This document shows positions 25,201 to 33,555 of a stretch of DNA of 46,393 bases, piece after piece. The notes beneath the pieces were generated by a model. The model did not search any database and was not told the DNA's origin. It saw only the letters and a list, made by a program, of their open reading frames with translations. Source of the DNA: an uncultured Lachnospiraceae bacterium (lineage in GTDB: Bacteria; Bacillota; Clostridia; Lachnospirales; Lachnospiraceae). Location of the stretch: assembly GCA_905235415.1 (NCBI GenBank), contig CAJOKX010000002.1:1-46393 (forward strand). Reading direction: 5' to 3'. The translations under genes were made by a program, and so were the position numbers. Within the stretch, counting starts at the first letter, position 1; each line of letters starts with the position of its first letter.

Positions 25201-25678
25201 GAAGGACATTACCACCGAGGTGCGGGTGATGACCGAAAGCGGAGGCATCTGCACGCTGACCGGGGAGGAGATGCAGTTCGGTTACCGGACGAGCGTGGTG
25301 CAGAAGGAAAATATGATCGTTCTGTCCGCTGTCCTGAAGCTGCAGCAGGGGGATCCGGACAAGATCCGTCAGTCCATGCAGGAATACAGGGACAGAAGGA
25401 TGGAGAAACAGCCCCTGGACCTTCCCAGCGCAGGCTCCACCTTCAAAAGGCCCGAGGGACATTTCGCGGGCGCCCTGATTGACGAGGCGGGACTTCGCGG
25501 GTTCAGAGTCGGAGGCGCGCAGGTTTCGGAGAAGCACTGTGGGTTTGTCGTCAACAAAGAGGATGCGGCGGCAGAAGACGTGCGGGAGCTGATCCGGAAG
25601 GTGCAGCAGATCGTGTATGAAGACAGCGGCGTGATGCTGGAGACAGAAGTGAAGATGATCGGATTTGATCAGGAATGA
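22211..25678 (+). CDS. YfhO-type membrane protein fused in frame to MurB
   Basis: The frame is continuous for 1155 residues. The first 844 form a YfhO-family protein: many hydrophobic helices with DSLHQYLPF after the first helix and MWLDSIAMLPL later, then a soluble extracytoplasmic region and a last helix (LMTLICAALMILSF) ending in Arg/Lys. B. subtilis YfhO is implicated in sugar transfer to lipoteichoic acid; the role here is inferred. The rest, from residue 845, is a complete MurB. The ATG at 22211 gives a basic N-terminus before helix 1 but has no good ribosome site; ATGs at 22166 and 22172 are alternatives. A single-base change in an A-run may have joined two genes. Confidence 0.8.
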   Translation: MQVKRKHTGAVYFWIGFLIPVLLAGTGFFLIGVWPSGDGTALIIDSLHQYLPFYTDFHEKLRSAQGLLYSFSAGLGYNFWATYAYYLASPLNFLIVLVPKANVCDFMDLMILLKIGLCGATCTWYLHRRNTRSSALPVAFGSMYALSSFMIGYYFNLMWLDSIAMLPLVACGIEELCGIGRNRRLKDTSDGRLYALALCFGIWCNYYIGFMLCIFAVLYFIVCMIIAGRCRASRFFGRILRFGWYSLLAGGVGSIVLLPAYRALAVSESMQNNRFPWSLEFYDSFIDMMMTHFAGIAPINIANTQVGLNAYCGVIVLILVILFMLDSKISLRERVARLSLAAFLLLSFSLKPLNYIWHGFHQQNGLPNRFAFIYIFVVLVMSFDSFRNLKTMSVWKVLCAGVIPSAAALVLFIGDYGLDYEGNAYPAYVYLVTIALLCGYSVLLMIIRLSSVSRQTAAVLLTAACLTEAGASAVYGIICNDSVVRSVYLNDQASYRTLMEQVGDPDWYRSEVDAQRMRNVTLYCGGTSVVMFNSTMQQSVTKFCDAIGMEARTNKNGYNGVTKLMNDVLGIRYVLSANGSGDSLYSFGEILSDNNLTVYKNEDALPLGFMVRSSILEWDTSVGNPIDVQDSFVTLATGHDPVCTLDRTVDLESGKEVPMVIPEGKQVYVYLPSRVKELRLKTPEYSKTYQTYTDHLYCICADGGKNDASLTATLNGSAPQTAIIYTCPDAQEKEVRDLLARSSLENIVCRGNRLKGTIRCEEDGELLLTIPYDTSWTCLVDGQKVQADCIGNALTGLALTAGEHEISMTYVPDGMKTGALMTLICAALMILSFIWAGRRKKEEALKTTGTVTEFVIETITDIAGEEQVFEQEPMSRHTTFRIGGPADLYVVPDTEKSLTEVIDFCRRMQVPFYVIGNGSNLLVSDDGYRGVIIRIGRSLSQVTVIGEQIHAQAGALLSTVAARALDASLTGMEAESGIPGTLGGALTMNAGAYGSEMKDITTEVRVMTESGGICTLTGEEMQFGYRTSVVQKENMIVLSAVLKLQQGDPDKIRQSMQEYRDRRMEKQPLDLPSAGSTFKRPEGHFAGALIDEAGLRGFRVGGAQVSEKHCGFVVNKEDAAAEDVRELIRKVQQIVYEDSGVMLETEVKMIGFDQE
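24743..25678 (+). CDS. murB: MurB, UDP-N-acetylenolpyruvoylglucosamine reductase (own TTG start likely)
   Basis: From the TTG at 24743 this region encodes 311 residues, a normal MurB length. FAD-binding motifs are present: RHTTFRIGGPADL, VIGNGSNLLVSDDG, and GMEAESGIPGTLGG with MNAGAYG. The catalytic serine lies in PSAGSTFKRP, and the C-terminal GGAQVSEKHCGF is intact. MurB makes UDP-N-acetylmuramate for peptidoglycan. AAGGAGG ends about 6 bp before the TTG, so a separate MurB can be initiated even though the frame is open from the YfhO part. It is followed by rapZ and whiA, the usual Clostridia order. Confidence 0.9.
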   Translation: MKTTGTVTEFVIETITDIAGEEQVFEQEPMSRHTTFRIGGPADLYVVPDTEKSLTEVIDFCRRMQVPFYVIGNGSNLLVSDDGYRGVIIRIGRSLSQVTVIGEQIHAQAGALLSTVAARALDASLTGMEAESGIPGTLGGALTMNAGAYGSEMKDITTEVRVMTESGGICTLTGEEMQFGYRTSVVQKENMIVLSAVLKLQQGDPDKIRQSMQEYRDRRMEKQPLDLPSAGSTFKRPEGHFAGALIDEAGLRGFRVGGAQVSEKHCGFVVNKEDAAAEDVRELIRKVQQIVYEDSGVMLETEVKMIGFDQE

Positions 25679-25757
25679 GCAGTATGGCAGAGGGTGCCGC
25701 ACAGGCTGGGACCAGAGCGCCGGATGCGTATCTGAGACCGGATTGGAGTGAGAGCAT

Positions 25758-26612
25758 ATGAGATTTGTCATCGTTACCGGCATGTCCGGATCCGGAAAAA
25801 CCTACGCTTTGAAGATGCTGGAGGACCTGGGATATTTCTGCGTGGACAATCTGCCGCTGGAGCTGGTCGGAAAGTTTGCCGAGCTGTCCCAGAACCCGGC
25901 GCAGGAGTACAGCAAGGTCGCCCTGGGCCTGGACGTGCGCAGCCTCTACAAGGGCAGGAGCAATGTGGATGATTTCATTGAGATTATGAAGGAGTATCCG
26001 CATGAGATCCTGTTCCTGGACTGTTCGGAAGATACGCTGGTGCGCCGCTACAAGGAGACGCGGCGGCTGCATCCGCTGGCAAAAGACGGGCGCACCCGGG
26101 ACGGGATCGCCCTGGAGCGGGCGTACCTGAAGCCTCTGAAGGACTGCGCGGACTATGTGGTGGATACGAGCGACCTGATTCTGAGGCAGCTGCAGGATGA
26201 GCTCGGGCGGCTGTTTGCGACGGACGCCAGCGAGGGGACGATATACCTCACCTTCATGTCATTTGGCTATAAATACGGAATTCCTTCGGACGCGGACCTT
26301 GTGTTTGACGTGCGCTTCCTGCCGAATCCGTTCTACGTGGATGAACTCAAGCACCGGACCGGCAATGAAAAAGAGGTGCAGGCGTACGTCTGCCAGTCGG
26401 GAGAGGCGGATGAATTCCTCGCGAAAACGGAGGATATGCTGGATTATCTGATTCCGAAGTACAAGGCAGAGGGGAAACGCCAGCTGATGGTCTGCGTGGG
26501 GTGTACGGGCGGCAGGCACCGCTCCGTTACGATCGCCAACCTCCTGGCGGATTATTACCAGGGCAGCGGCCGGCCGGTCAGCGTCCTGCACAGGGATCTC
26601 ACAAGAGCGTAG
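25758..26612 (+). CDS. rapZ: RapZ (YvcJ) P-loop nucleotide-binding protein
   Basis: 284 residues, normal length. Walker A is GMSGSGKT at residues 8-15. The family motifs GYFCVDNLP and LDVRS follow, and the C-terminal domain ends with CVGCTGGRHRSV. Enterobacterial RapZ is an RNA-binding adaptor controlling glucosamine-6-phosphate synthase; B. subtilis YvcJ has GTPase activity and affects competence. Its neighbours murB and whiA support a role near cell-envelope metabolism. GGAGTGAGAG precedes the ATG. The usual third partner yvcK is not between rapZ and whiA, which are 9 bp apart. Confidence 0.95.
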   Translation: MRFVIVTGMSGSGKTYALKMLEDLGYFCVDNLPLELVGKFAELSQNPAQEYSKVALGLDVRSLYKGRSNVDDFIEIMKEYPHEILFLDCSEDTLVRRYKETRRLHPLAKDGRTRDGIALERAYLKPLKDCADYVVDTSDLILRQLQDELGRLFATDASEGTIYLTFMSFGYKYGIPSDADLVFDVRFLPNPFYVDELKHRTGNEKEVQAYVCQSGEADEFLAKTEDMLDYLIPKYKAEGKRQLMVCVGCTGGRHRSVTIANLLADYYQGSGRPVSVLHRDLTRA

Positions 26613-26621
26613 GAGACAGGC

Positions 26622-27566
26622 ATGTCCTTTTCGTCAGATGTAAAAGAAGAACTGGCGCGTCAGATGGACGGCCCCAGGCACTGCAGGATCGCCTTCCTGG
26701 CGTCAGAGTTCCGCATGGCTCCGGTCCTGGAGGAAGAGACCATCGGGATCAGCACCGAACTGGAGAGCGCGGCGCAGGCCTTTGCCGGCGTCCTGAAGAA
26801 AATCGTATCCACGCCGGTGAGCGAGGTGACAACGCGCAGGGGGAAAGCCGAGCGGTTTACCGTAACCGTGTCCGGGAAAGAGCAGGTACGGTATCTGCTG
26901 GAGGCAATGAAGTTCGACAGCGCCCTGTCCGGGGAGGGCAGTGCGAAGGCGGATATACGAAACAGCCTTCCGTCCTCCCTGCTTCTGCAGAAGACCTGCT
27001 GCAGGCGGGCGTATCTGCGCGGGACGTTTCTCATGGCAGGATCCGTGAGCGATCCGTCCAAGAGCTATCATCTGGAGATGGTGTTCCAGACGGCAGAAGA
27101 GGCGGATCTGAGCGTTTCTTTGATGGAGTCGCTCGGATTCGGGGCAAAGGTCTCCCGGCGCAAGGGCCGGTACGTCGTCTATCTGAAAGAGAGTGAACAG
27201 ATCTCGGATTTCCTGGGCCGGATGGGGGCAACCGGGAGTCTGATGAAGCTGGAAAATGAGCGGATATTGAAGGATATTGCAGGCAATATCAACCGCCAGG
27301 TGAATTTCGACGCGGCGAATCTGAAAAAGACGGGAGTGACTTCCAAACGCCAGACGGAAGACATTGAATACATTGAAAAGACTGCAGGACTGGATACGCT
27401 TCCGGTGACCCTGCAGCAGACCGCCAGACTGCGGCTGGCCATGCCGGACGCAAGTCTGCAGGAGCTGTCGGATGCGTCTGACCCGCACGTGGGAAAGAGC
27501 GGGATCAACCACCGGCTGAAGAAACTGGAGGATATCGCCGGGCAGCTTCGCCTGGAAAACGGATGA
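26622..27566 (+). CDS. whiA: WhiA DNA-binding regulator
   Basis: 314 residues, full length. The N-terminal LAGLIDADG-like part is seen in CCRRAYLRGTFLMAGSVSDP with KSYHLEM. The C-terminal helix-turn-helix includes LRLAMPDASLQELSD and the end motif KSGINHRLKKLEDIA. WhiA controls division and, in actinomycetes, sporulation; in B. subtilis it influences chromosome segregation and cell division. The start MSFSSDVKEEL is typical and lies behind an AGGAGACAG ribosome site. It is probably cotranscribed with rapZ. Confidence 0.95.
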   Translation: MSFSSDVKEELARQMDGPRHCRIAFLASEFRMAPVLEEETIGISTELESAAQAFAGVLKKIVSTPVSEVTTRRGKAERFTVTVSGKEQVRYLLEAMKFDSALSGEGSAKADIRNSLPSSLLLQKTCCRRAYLRGTFLMAGSVSDPSKSYHLEMVFQTAEEADLSVSLMESLGFGAKVSRRKGRYVVYLKESEQISDFLGRMGATGSLMKLENERILKDIAGNINRQVNFDAANLKKTGVTSKRQTEDIEYIEKTAGLDTLPVTLQQTARLRLAMPDASLQELSDASDPHVGKSGINHRLKKLEDIAGQLRLENG

Positions 27567-27605
27567 ACTGCGGGGATGGCCCGCAGCGATGGCACGGAGG
27601 CGCCG

Positions 27606-28817
27606 ATGAGAGCGGTTTATCTGTTATTTGCACTCTTATCCCTGTTCAGCTGCATGCTGCCCGCAGGGGTGTTCAGCATGATCTGGGATCCGATCAGTAC
27701 CAATATGACGGTCGGCGTACCCTCGATTGCGATTCTCCGCATGCTGCTTGCCGCAGGCGTGGTTCTTGCGGTCATTCTGTCTGACAGGATCCGGTCCAGC
27801 GCGCTGGTCCGGGATCTTATGATTGCGGCCACCGCGCTGGAGGCGCTGGCGCTTCTGGGGTTTTCTCTGTCGAGAGTTTTCTGGAATCTGTGCGCCTGGT
27901 CTGTGTGCCTCGGGTTCGGACTGGGCATGGGGGTCTGCCTTTTGTGCAGGAATGTCCGCATGGCGGACGGAAAGTATGTGGAGGTCGTATTTGCCGCAGG
28001 CGCCGCAGGCGCTGCGGCGGGCGTAGGGATTCTGGCGCTGGTCTTTCGGGAGAACGGCGGATGGCGGACCGCCTGCCAGATCCTGGCGGTTGTCCAGGTA
28101 TTGCTGTGCCTGGTCCAGTTCTCTCTGCGCCGCAGCGCTCTGCTGCATTCCGAAGAGGATCTGAGAATCCTGGAGAGGAGCCATAACCGCACACAGTCAC
28201 AGAGGCGGCATGAGAAGATCGACAGAGACGGCGACGTGGATGAACGATACGGATCTGCGTACATCCGCAGGCTTTGCTGCATGTATCTTGCATCTGTCCT
28301 GTGCTTTCTCCTGATTACGGCGGCGGTCCTCTGGCCGCAGACCTATCTGGTTGCCGCCGGACTGGAGACAATCCCCGGGGGGCTGTCGGTGATCCTTGTC
28401 TGCGCGGGACTTGCATGCGGAAGACTTGTCTCTTCGCTTTTCAGGGTGCCAAGGGAAGTGAAAGGAATGGCTGCTGCCATCCTGGCGGTATTGGCGACCG
28501 GGATCGGTGCGCTGATGATGCGCTCCGGAACGAGCACGCAGATGCTGATGGTTTTCCAGTTCCTGACGGGCGTATGCGCGGGACCGGTGTTCCCCTGCCT
28601 TGTCAGCGCGCAGGATGAGCGGCTGGATGAGGAGATGCAGGGATCGCTGCTGAGCCTTCTTAGCGCATTTTATTTCGGAAGCTGGGCGCTGATCACCCCG
28701 CTTGCGCAGGCGCTGGTGGGAAGCTCCCGGGAATCAGAGTTTATGCTCTTTATGTTTGCCGACGCTGTGCTGATGGCACTGTGCCTGGTTTTTTCTCAGA
28801 AGCGGGTGAAGAGGTAG
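27606..28817 (+). CDS. MFS-like membrane transporter, substrate unknown
   Basis: 403 residues with about 12 hydrophobic helices and a central hydrophilic loop (about residues 180-220, Arg/His-rich), a layout like the major facilitator superfamily. The Gly/Ala-rich helix GAAGAAAGVGILALVF is typical. The diagnostic MFS motif A between helices 2 and 3 is poorly conserved, so the assignment is structural rather than motif based. I chose the ATG at 27606 because GGAGG precedes it and a membrane helix follows directly. It starts 39 bp after whiA and ends 6 bp before the next gene, so these genes are probably cotranscribed. The substrate is not predictable. Confidence 0.7.
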   Translation: MRAVYLLFALLSLFSCMLPAGVFSMIWDPISTNMTVGVPSIAILRMLLAAGVVLAVILSDRIRSSALVRDLMIAATALEALALLGFSLSRVFWNLCAWSVCLGFGLGMGVCLLCRNVRMADGKYVEVVFAAGAAGAAAGVGILALVFRENGGWRTACQILAVVQVLLCLVQFSLRRSALLHSEEDLRILERSHNRTQSQRRHEKIDRDGDVDERYGSAYIRRLCCMYLASVLCFLLITAAVLWPQTYLVAAGLETIPGGLSVILVCAGLACGRLVSSLFRVPREVKGMAAAILAVLATGIGALMMRSGTSTQMLMVFQFLTGVCAGPVFPCLVSAQDERLDEEMQGSLLSLLSAFYFGSWALITPLAQALVGSSRESEFMLFMFADAVLMALCLVFSQKRVKR

Positions 28818-28823
28818 AAGAGT

Positions 28824-29462
28824 ATGGAAAAATACGTCATCACGATTTCCAGAAGATTTGCCAGCAACGGACATGCGATTGCGGCAAGAGCGGGACAGCT
28901 GCTGGGCATCCCGGTCTATGACCGCAGCGAGGTCGAGGCGAGGGTTTCAAGCCTGGAGGGTGCGCTCACGGAGGCAAGAGAGAGCGCTGCCGACGAGAAC
29001 ACGGCTGATCCGGCCCGGGGGACCGACGCGGGCAGAGGACGCTGGATGGGACTGTTTCACAGAGAAGGCCGGGAGGAGGCGGAAGATCCTGCCCGGACAG
29101 AGTTTGACAGGCAGTGCGAGGTGATCCGGTCTCTGGCGGAGGAAGGATCCTGCATTATCATCGGGCGCTGCGCGGACGAGATCTTTCTGGATGATCCGTC
29201 GGCGCTGCATGTATTCATATTTGCGTCGGATGAAGTGCGGCTGAAGAACGGGATGGAGCTGCTTCATACCGGGCAGGAGGAGACAAAGGCCCTGATCCAG
29301 AACGAAGACCGCGCCAGGGAGGAATACCGCAGGCGGTTTGCCAGGCATGCGGATGATGAGCTGGCCATCCGGCACCTGCTGATCAATTCCGGAAGGCTCG
29401 GCGTGGAGGAGAGCGCCGCCCTCATCGCACATGCGGCGGAGCACTTGTTTCAGGAGCCGTGA
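28824..29462 (+). CDS. Cytidylate-kinase-like family protein with altered P-loop
   Basis: 212 residues. The N-terminus (YVITISRRFASNGHAIAARAGQLLGIPVYDR) aligns by eye with the cytidylate-kinase-like family, in which ISREFGSGG forms the nucleotide loop. Here E becomes R and two loop glycines become Ala and Asn. Later family elements remain: IIIGRCADEI, a DPSALHVFIFA strand, and a basic lid (RAREEYRRRF). An extra polar, Gly/Asp/Glu-rich insert sits at about residues 50-90. It may have lost kinase activity or changed substrate. It starts 6 bp after the transporter, and its end contains the -35 box of the nrdR promoter. Confidence 0.72.
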   Translation: MEKYVITISRRFASNGHAIAARAGQLLGIPVYDRSEVEARVSSLEGALTEARESAADENTADPARGTDAGRGRWMGLFHREGREEAEDPARTEFDRQCEVIRSLAEEGSCIIIGRCADEIFLDDPSALHVFIFASDEVRLKNGMELLHTGQEETKALIQNEDRAREEYRRRFARHADDELAIRHLLINSGRLGVEESAALIAHAAEHLFQEP

Positions 29463-29473
29463 GTCAGTATACT
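29445..29473 (+). promoter_or_regulatory. Promoter of the nrdR cluster
   Basis: TTGTTT (29445-29450), a 17-bp spacer and TATACT (29468-29473). It lies at the end of the upstream gene, 76 bp before nrdR, and is the only clear promoter seen before the cluster reaching 36484. Confidence 0.75.
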
Positions 29474-29549
29474 GAAACACGGCAGTCTGAAATGAGGACC
29501 AGAAGACGGAAGGGCAGGCCCCTTCGGGAGATACAGGAGAGACAGAGGA

Positions 29550-29999
29550 ATGAAGTGTCCGTATTGTGCAAGTGAAGATACCAGAGTGACAGATTCAAGA
29601 CCGGTGGAGGAGACGAACTCCATACGGAGAAGACGGCAGTGCGATAAGTGCGGGAAACGCTTTACCACATATGAGAAGATTGAACTGATCCCGCTGGTGG
29701 TGGTCAAGAAGGATAACACGCGCCAGCAGTTTGAGCGCAGCAAGATCGAGTCCGGCGTGATGCGCGCATGCTATAAGAGAGCAGTGCCGATCGCGGAGAT
29801 CGAGGCGATGATCGACCGGGTTGAAGCGGAGATCTACAACCGCGGGACCGGAGAGATCAAGAGCTCCGAGGTGGGAGAGATGGTAATGGACGGACTGAAG
29901 GATCTCGATCCCGTCGCCTACGTCCGGTTTGCGTCCGTTTACAGGGAGTTCAAGGACGTAGGAACCTTTATGGAAGAGCTGAAGAAGATTATCAAGTGA
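29550..29999 (+). CDS. nrdR: NrdR, regulator of ribonucleotide reductase genes
   Basis: 149 residues, full length. The N-terminal zinc ribbon has CPYC at residues 3-6 and CDKCGKRF from 31. It is followed by the ATP-cone domain (VVKKDNTRQQFERSKIESGVMRACYKR...), which senses ATP/dATP. NrdR represses ribonucleotide reductase operons. A GGAGAGACAGAGGA ribosome site precedes the ATG. It is first in a row of plus-strand genes packed to 36484, so it probably shares a transcript with the uncharacterised cluster, though the functional link is unproven. Confidence 0.96.
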   Translation: MKCPYCASEDTRVTDSRPVEETNSIRRRRQCDKCGKRFTTYEKIELIPLVVVKKDNTRQQFERSKIESGVMRACYKRAVPIAEIEAMIDRVEAEIYNRGTGEIKSSEVGEMVMDGLKDLDPVAYVRFASVYREFKDVGTFMEELKKIIK

Positions 30000-30009
30000 G
30001 GTGCAGACT

Positions 30010-33000
30010 GTGCGCAGACGACTGGAAGAGCTGCTGAACGAGACATTTGAATATGATACTCCTTCGCTGGTTCTGACAGGGGAGATTCCCGCGCAGGCAG
30101 AGGCGGGCCGGATGCTGTCCGGGACGCTCAGCGCGGCGCATCCGGAAGGGAAAAAGATCCGGGGCTTTGTGTATTCTTCAAACCCCCGGATGTCTTTGGG
30201 CGCGCAGGATTTCTACAGTTCGGACGCACAGATCCGCTGGCAGCTGGATCTGACGGGCCTTGAGAGCGGCGAAAGTGCGCAGGGTGAGATTACCGTCTGC
30301 AGTGAGATCGGGGAGAAGAAGATCCCCTATCAGGTCACGATCCTCCCGAAGGAGGAGAAAGCAAATGCGGCGCATCCGGAAGAGATCTGCGCGCTCGCAC
30401 AGGAAGACTTTGAAGCTGCGTGTGACGTTTTCTCTACGCAGGCGTTCGGGGAGAGCCTGTTTGCCGCGCAGGGATATGAGGCCTATTCACTCTGGCAGGT
30501 CCTTCAGGAAGAGAGCGTCCGGGAACATGCCCTGGAAGAATACCTGATCGGAACCGGGCAGAAGGAACCGGTGGAGCTGTCCATTGAGAGCGAAACACAC
30601 AGAATCGACAATCCGGAAGGGACCGTCCTGGAGCAGGTCACTCTGACGAAGAGTACCTGGGGATACCTTGACATAGAGATCAGTTCGGATGCGAGATTTC
30701 TCAGGCTCGAGAAGAAAAAGGTCAGCACGTCTGAATTCATAGGCTCTTCCTGGCAGCTTCGTTATATCATTGATTCCAATTTCCTGCACGCCGGAAGGAA
30801 CTGGGGCAGGATTACGGTCCGGTCCTGTTATCAGACTCTGACGTATGAGGTGTGCGCGCATGTCCACGGGCTGCGGGACCTTCGCTCGGTCAGGGTCCGG
30901 AAGGTCATGATCCGGAAGGGCATGTCCCTCTACCAGGAATACAGACTGGGGAAAATGGACCTTCGGACGTGGGCGGAGCGTACCCAGTCCGTGATCGGCG
31001 GCTACAAAAGGGCAGGGGGAGACGATATACGCGCTGACCTGATGAGCGTTTTTGTGCTGCAGGCGGAGGGCAAACGCGCCTCCAGCGAGCGGGAGCTTCA
31101 CAGGATAGAGCGTACGAGGGACATTCTCGCCGACCCGGAGACGGAGGCGGCCTGGCTGTACCTGTCCATGGGCTACTCGCGGGACCAGGAGTATATCAAT
31201 CAGGTCAGGGCACGGATCCGGGTGCTGCACCTGGAACACAGATCGTCCTGGCTGATTCAGTGGATCGCGCTTTCTGTGCTGGAGGATGAAGCAGGCGGCG
31301 ATTCCGGAAAGCTGGAAACCATTCTGTACCATATCGGGCACTGCAGCGCAAGTCCCATCCTGCTTCTGGAGGCTTCCGGAATTGTGCTCAGGAATCCCTT
31401 CCTTCTTCACGACTGGACCTGCGCATCCAGGATGGTGGTGAACTACGCAGTCAGGAACGGCATCGCTGACGAGCGCCTGGTGCTGCACAGTATGAACCTG
31501 ATCCGCAGACGCGGCAGGTTTGATCCGGCTACGTTCCGCATGCTCGCGCACTGCTATGAAGAGACCCACCTGGACGATGTGCTGGCGGTGTGGACGCAGA
31601 TGGCGATCCTCGGGGAGAAGAAAGAAGAGAAGTATTTCACCCTGTACCAGACTGCCGTTGCCAGGGACCTGAAAATCACAGGGCTGTATGAGTACTATAT
31701 GGAGACCATGGATGAGGTGCGCATCGAGCAGATGCCGCAGGTGATCCGTCGTTTCTTTGTCATGAATGACGCGCTGGACTGGCGCAAGAAGGCCAGGATC
31801 TACCGGAATATGTCCGATTCGTCCGACAGCATCCCGCAGATCTTTGCATCCATGCGCCCGTCTGTGGAGAAGTTCATTACGGACCAGGTGCGGATGTCCA
31901 GGATCAATGAAGACCTGGCCATCCTGATCTCACGCCATATGACGCGGCAGATGCTCACGCCTTCGGTCGCCTCGAAACTGGTGCGCCTCCTGTTTACGTT
32001 TGAGATCGACTGCAGGAATCCGGAGATGGAGAGGGTCGTCGTCGCCGACGCACGGCTGGGACGGGTGCGCAGGCTCCCGATCACGGACGGAAGCGCGCAG
32101 GTGCAGCTGTATTCTGAACAGTCCAGAGTCCTGCTGGAGGACGGGGAAGGACATCTGTATGCATCCTCGTCTCTGTTTCTGCCCTGCCATCTTCTGGATG
32201 ACGTGAGACTGCTGAACCTGTGTCTGCAGGAGACGCAGGAGGATCCGAACCTGACGCAGTTCTTTGTGCTGTGTCCTTCTTCGGCGTGCCCGGTGACCAG
32301 AAAGACGCTTCCGTTCTTCACAGGCGCAGCCACCCAGGCGGGCTTCTCGGAACGCTACAGGGAGCAGATACGCATCTGGCTGCTGGAGTACTATGATACG
32401 CATGCCTCCGATGAGAGCCTGGGCGCATTTCTCAGAGGGATCGATCTGGAGCTATATGTCAGGATCGACCGGAGAAAGCTGCTGAAGCTGCTGGTGCAGG
32501 GAGGGATGTATGAAGCGGCGTGGCCGGTCATTGAGAAATACGGCGCGGAGGGGATCGACAGAAACCTGCTGGTCAGGATCCTTTCCCAGACGATCCTTCT
32601 GAAGGAGTACGAGGAGGATGCGGTGCTGCTTGGATTCTGCGCGGCCCTGTTTGAGTCCGGGCGCGTCGAGGAGCACCTGCTGACCTATCTTCTGCTTTAC
32701 TATGACGGACCGGTCGGGACGATGAAAGAGCTGTGGCGGCAGGGACAGGAGTATGGCCTCGATACCATGCTCATCGAGAAGAAGATCCTGAGCATGATCA
32801 TTTTCTCCAGAGAGGGCAGTGAAGGGAGCGAACAGATCTTCCTTTCCTACCGCAGGGCGCTCGGAAGCATGCGGCTGTGCCGCGCCTATGTAATCCTGAG
32901 ATGCTATGAATATCTGGTCAAGGGACTTCCGGTGTCGGAGGTGGTCTTCGACGAATGCCAGCGGGAATATGAGAAGGGAAGCAAGATTCCGGACGTCTGC

Positions 33001-33543
33001 GCACTTGCGCTGCTGCAGTATCTGAGTACGGTGCCGGATCTGGACGATCAGCAGAAGAAAACCGCATCACAGCTCCTTGCCGCTTATACTGCAAGAGGCA
33101 TCCGGTTTGCGTTCTTCCTGCGCTTTGATCCGGAGATGATCTGCGGACTCGGGATCGAGGACAAGGTGTTCTGCGAGGCGGTTGCGTCTCCGAAGAGCAC
33201 GGTGAAGCTGTTCTTCAGGGAAAAGCACAAAAACCGGCCTTTCACAGAGGAGACGATGCGCAGCGTATTTGAAGGAATCCGTGTGCGGGAGTTCGTCCTC
33301 TTTGAGGGCGAGGAGCTGGAATGCTATACCGTGGAGATGAAGGAAGACGGAAAGACCGTGGTCAGTCCGCACCGCTACCTGAAGGCGGGCGCTCTGGACA
33401 AGGATCTGGAACAGAGCCGCTACGGGAGGATCACCAGGATGTCCAGACTGCTCCGGGAGGGAGACCGGGACGGGTTCGAGGAAGAACTCAGTGAGTACCG
33501 GCAGCTGGACAGCCTGACCAGAGAGATCTTCACTCTGATGTAA
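30010..33543 (+). CDS. Giant scaffold-like protein (recalled as DUF5717 family), function unknown
   Basis: 1177 residues without signal peptide or membrane helix, so cytosolic. Two beta-sandwich-like, Ig-like regions are suggested at about residues 15-115 and 195-290. The second has regular strands such as YLDIEISSDARFLRLEKKK and RNWGRITVRSCYQTLTYEV. The rest, about 300-1177, looks like a long helical solenoid of TPR type. No catalytic motif is recognisable. I recall this as the DUF5717 family found in Lachnospiraceae, but this was not checked. I prefer the GTG at 30010 because GAGGTG lies 6 bp before it; the GTG at 30001 is the alternative. It precedes the Hsp70-like gene by 12 bp. Confidence 0.72.
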   Translation: MRRRLEELLNETFEYDTPSLVLTGEIPAQAEAGRMLSGTLSAAHPEGKKIRGFVYSSNPRMSLGAQDFYSSDAQIRWQLDLTGLESGESAQGEITVCSEIGEKKIPYQVTILPKEEKANAAHPEEICALAQEDFEAACDVFSTQAFGESLFAAQGYEAYSLWQVLQEESVREHALEEYLIGTGQKEPVELSIESETHRIDNPEGTVLEQVTLTKSTWGYLDIEISSDARFLRLEKKKVSTSEFIGSSWQLRYIIDSNFLHAGRNWGRITVRSCYQTLTYEVCAHVHGLRDLRSVRVRKVMIRKGMSLYQEYRLGKMDLRTWAERTQSVIGGYKRAGGDDIRADLMSVFVLQAEGKRASSERELHRIERTRDILADPETEAAWLYLSMGYSRDQEYINQVRARIRVLHLEHRSSWLIQWIALSVLEDEAGGDSGKLETILYHIGHCSASPILLLEASGIVLRNPFLLHDWTCASRMVVNYAVRNGIADERLVLHSMNLIRRRGRFDPATFRMLAHCYEETHLDDVLAVWTQMAILGEKKEEKYFTLYQTAVARDLKITGLYEYYMETMDEVRIEQMPQVIRRFFVMNDALDWRKKARIYRNMSDSSDSIPQIFASMRPSVEKFITDQVRMSRINEDLAILISRHMTRQMLTPSVASKLVRLLFTFEIDCRNPEMERVVVADARLGRVRRLPITDGSAQVQLYSEQSRVLLEDGEGHLYASSSLFLPCHLLDDVRLLNLCLQETQEDPNLTQFFVLCPSSACPVTRKTLPFFTGAATQAGFSERYREQIRIWLLEYYDTHASDESLGAFLRGIDLELYVRIDRRKLLKLLVQGGMYEAAWPVIEKYGAEGIDRNLLVRILSQTILLKEYEEDAVLLGFCAALFESGRVEEHLLTYLLLYYDGPVGTMKELWRQGQEYGLDTMLIEKKILSMIIFSREGSEGSEQIFLSYRRALGSMRLCRAYVILRCYEYLVKGLPVSEVVFDECQREYEKGSKIPDVCALALLQYLSTVPDLDDQQKKTASQLLAAYTARGIRFAFFLRFDPEMICGLGIEDKVFCEAVASPKSTVKLFFREKHKNRPFTEETMRSVFEGIRVREFVLFEGEELECYTVEMKEDGKTVVSPHRYLKAGALDKDLEQSRYGRITRMSRLLREGDRDGFEEELSEYRQLDSLTREIFTLM

Positions 33544-33555
33544 AGATGGATAATC

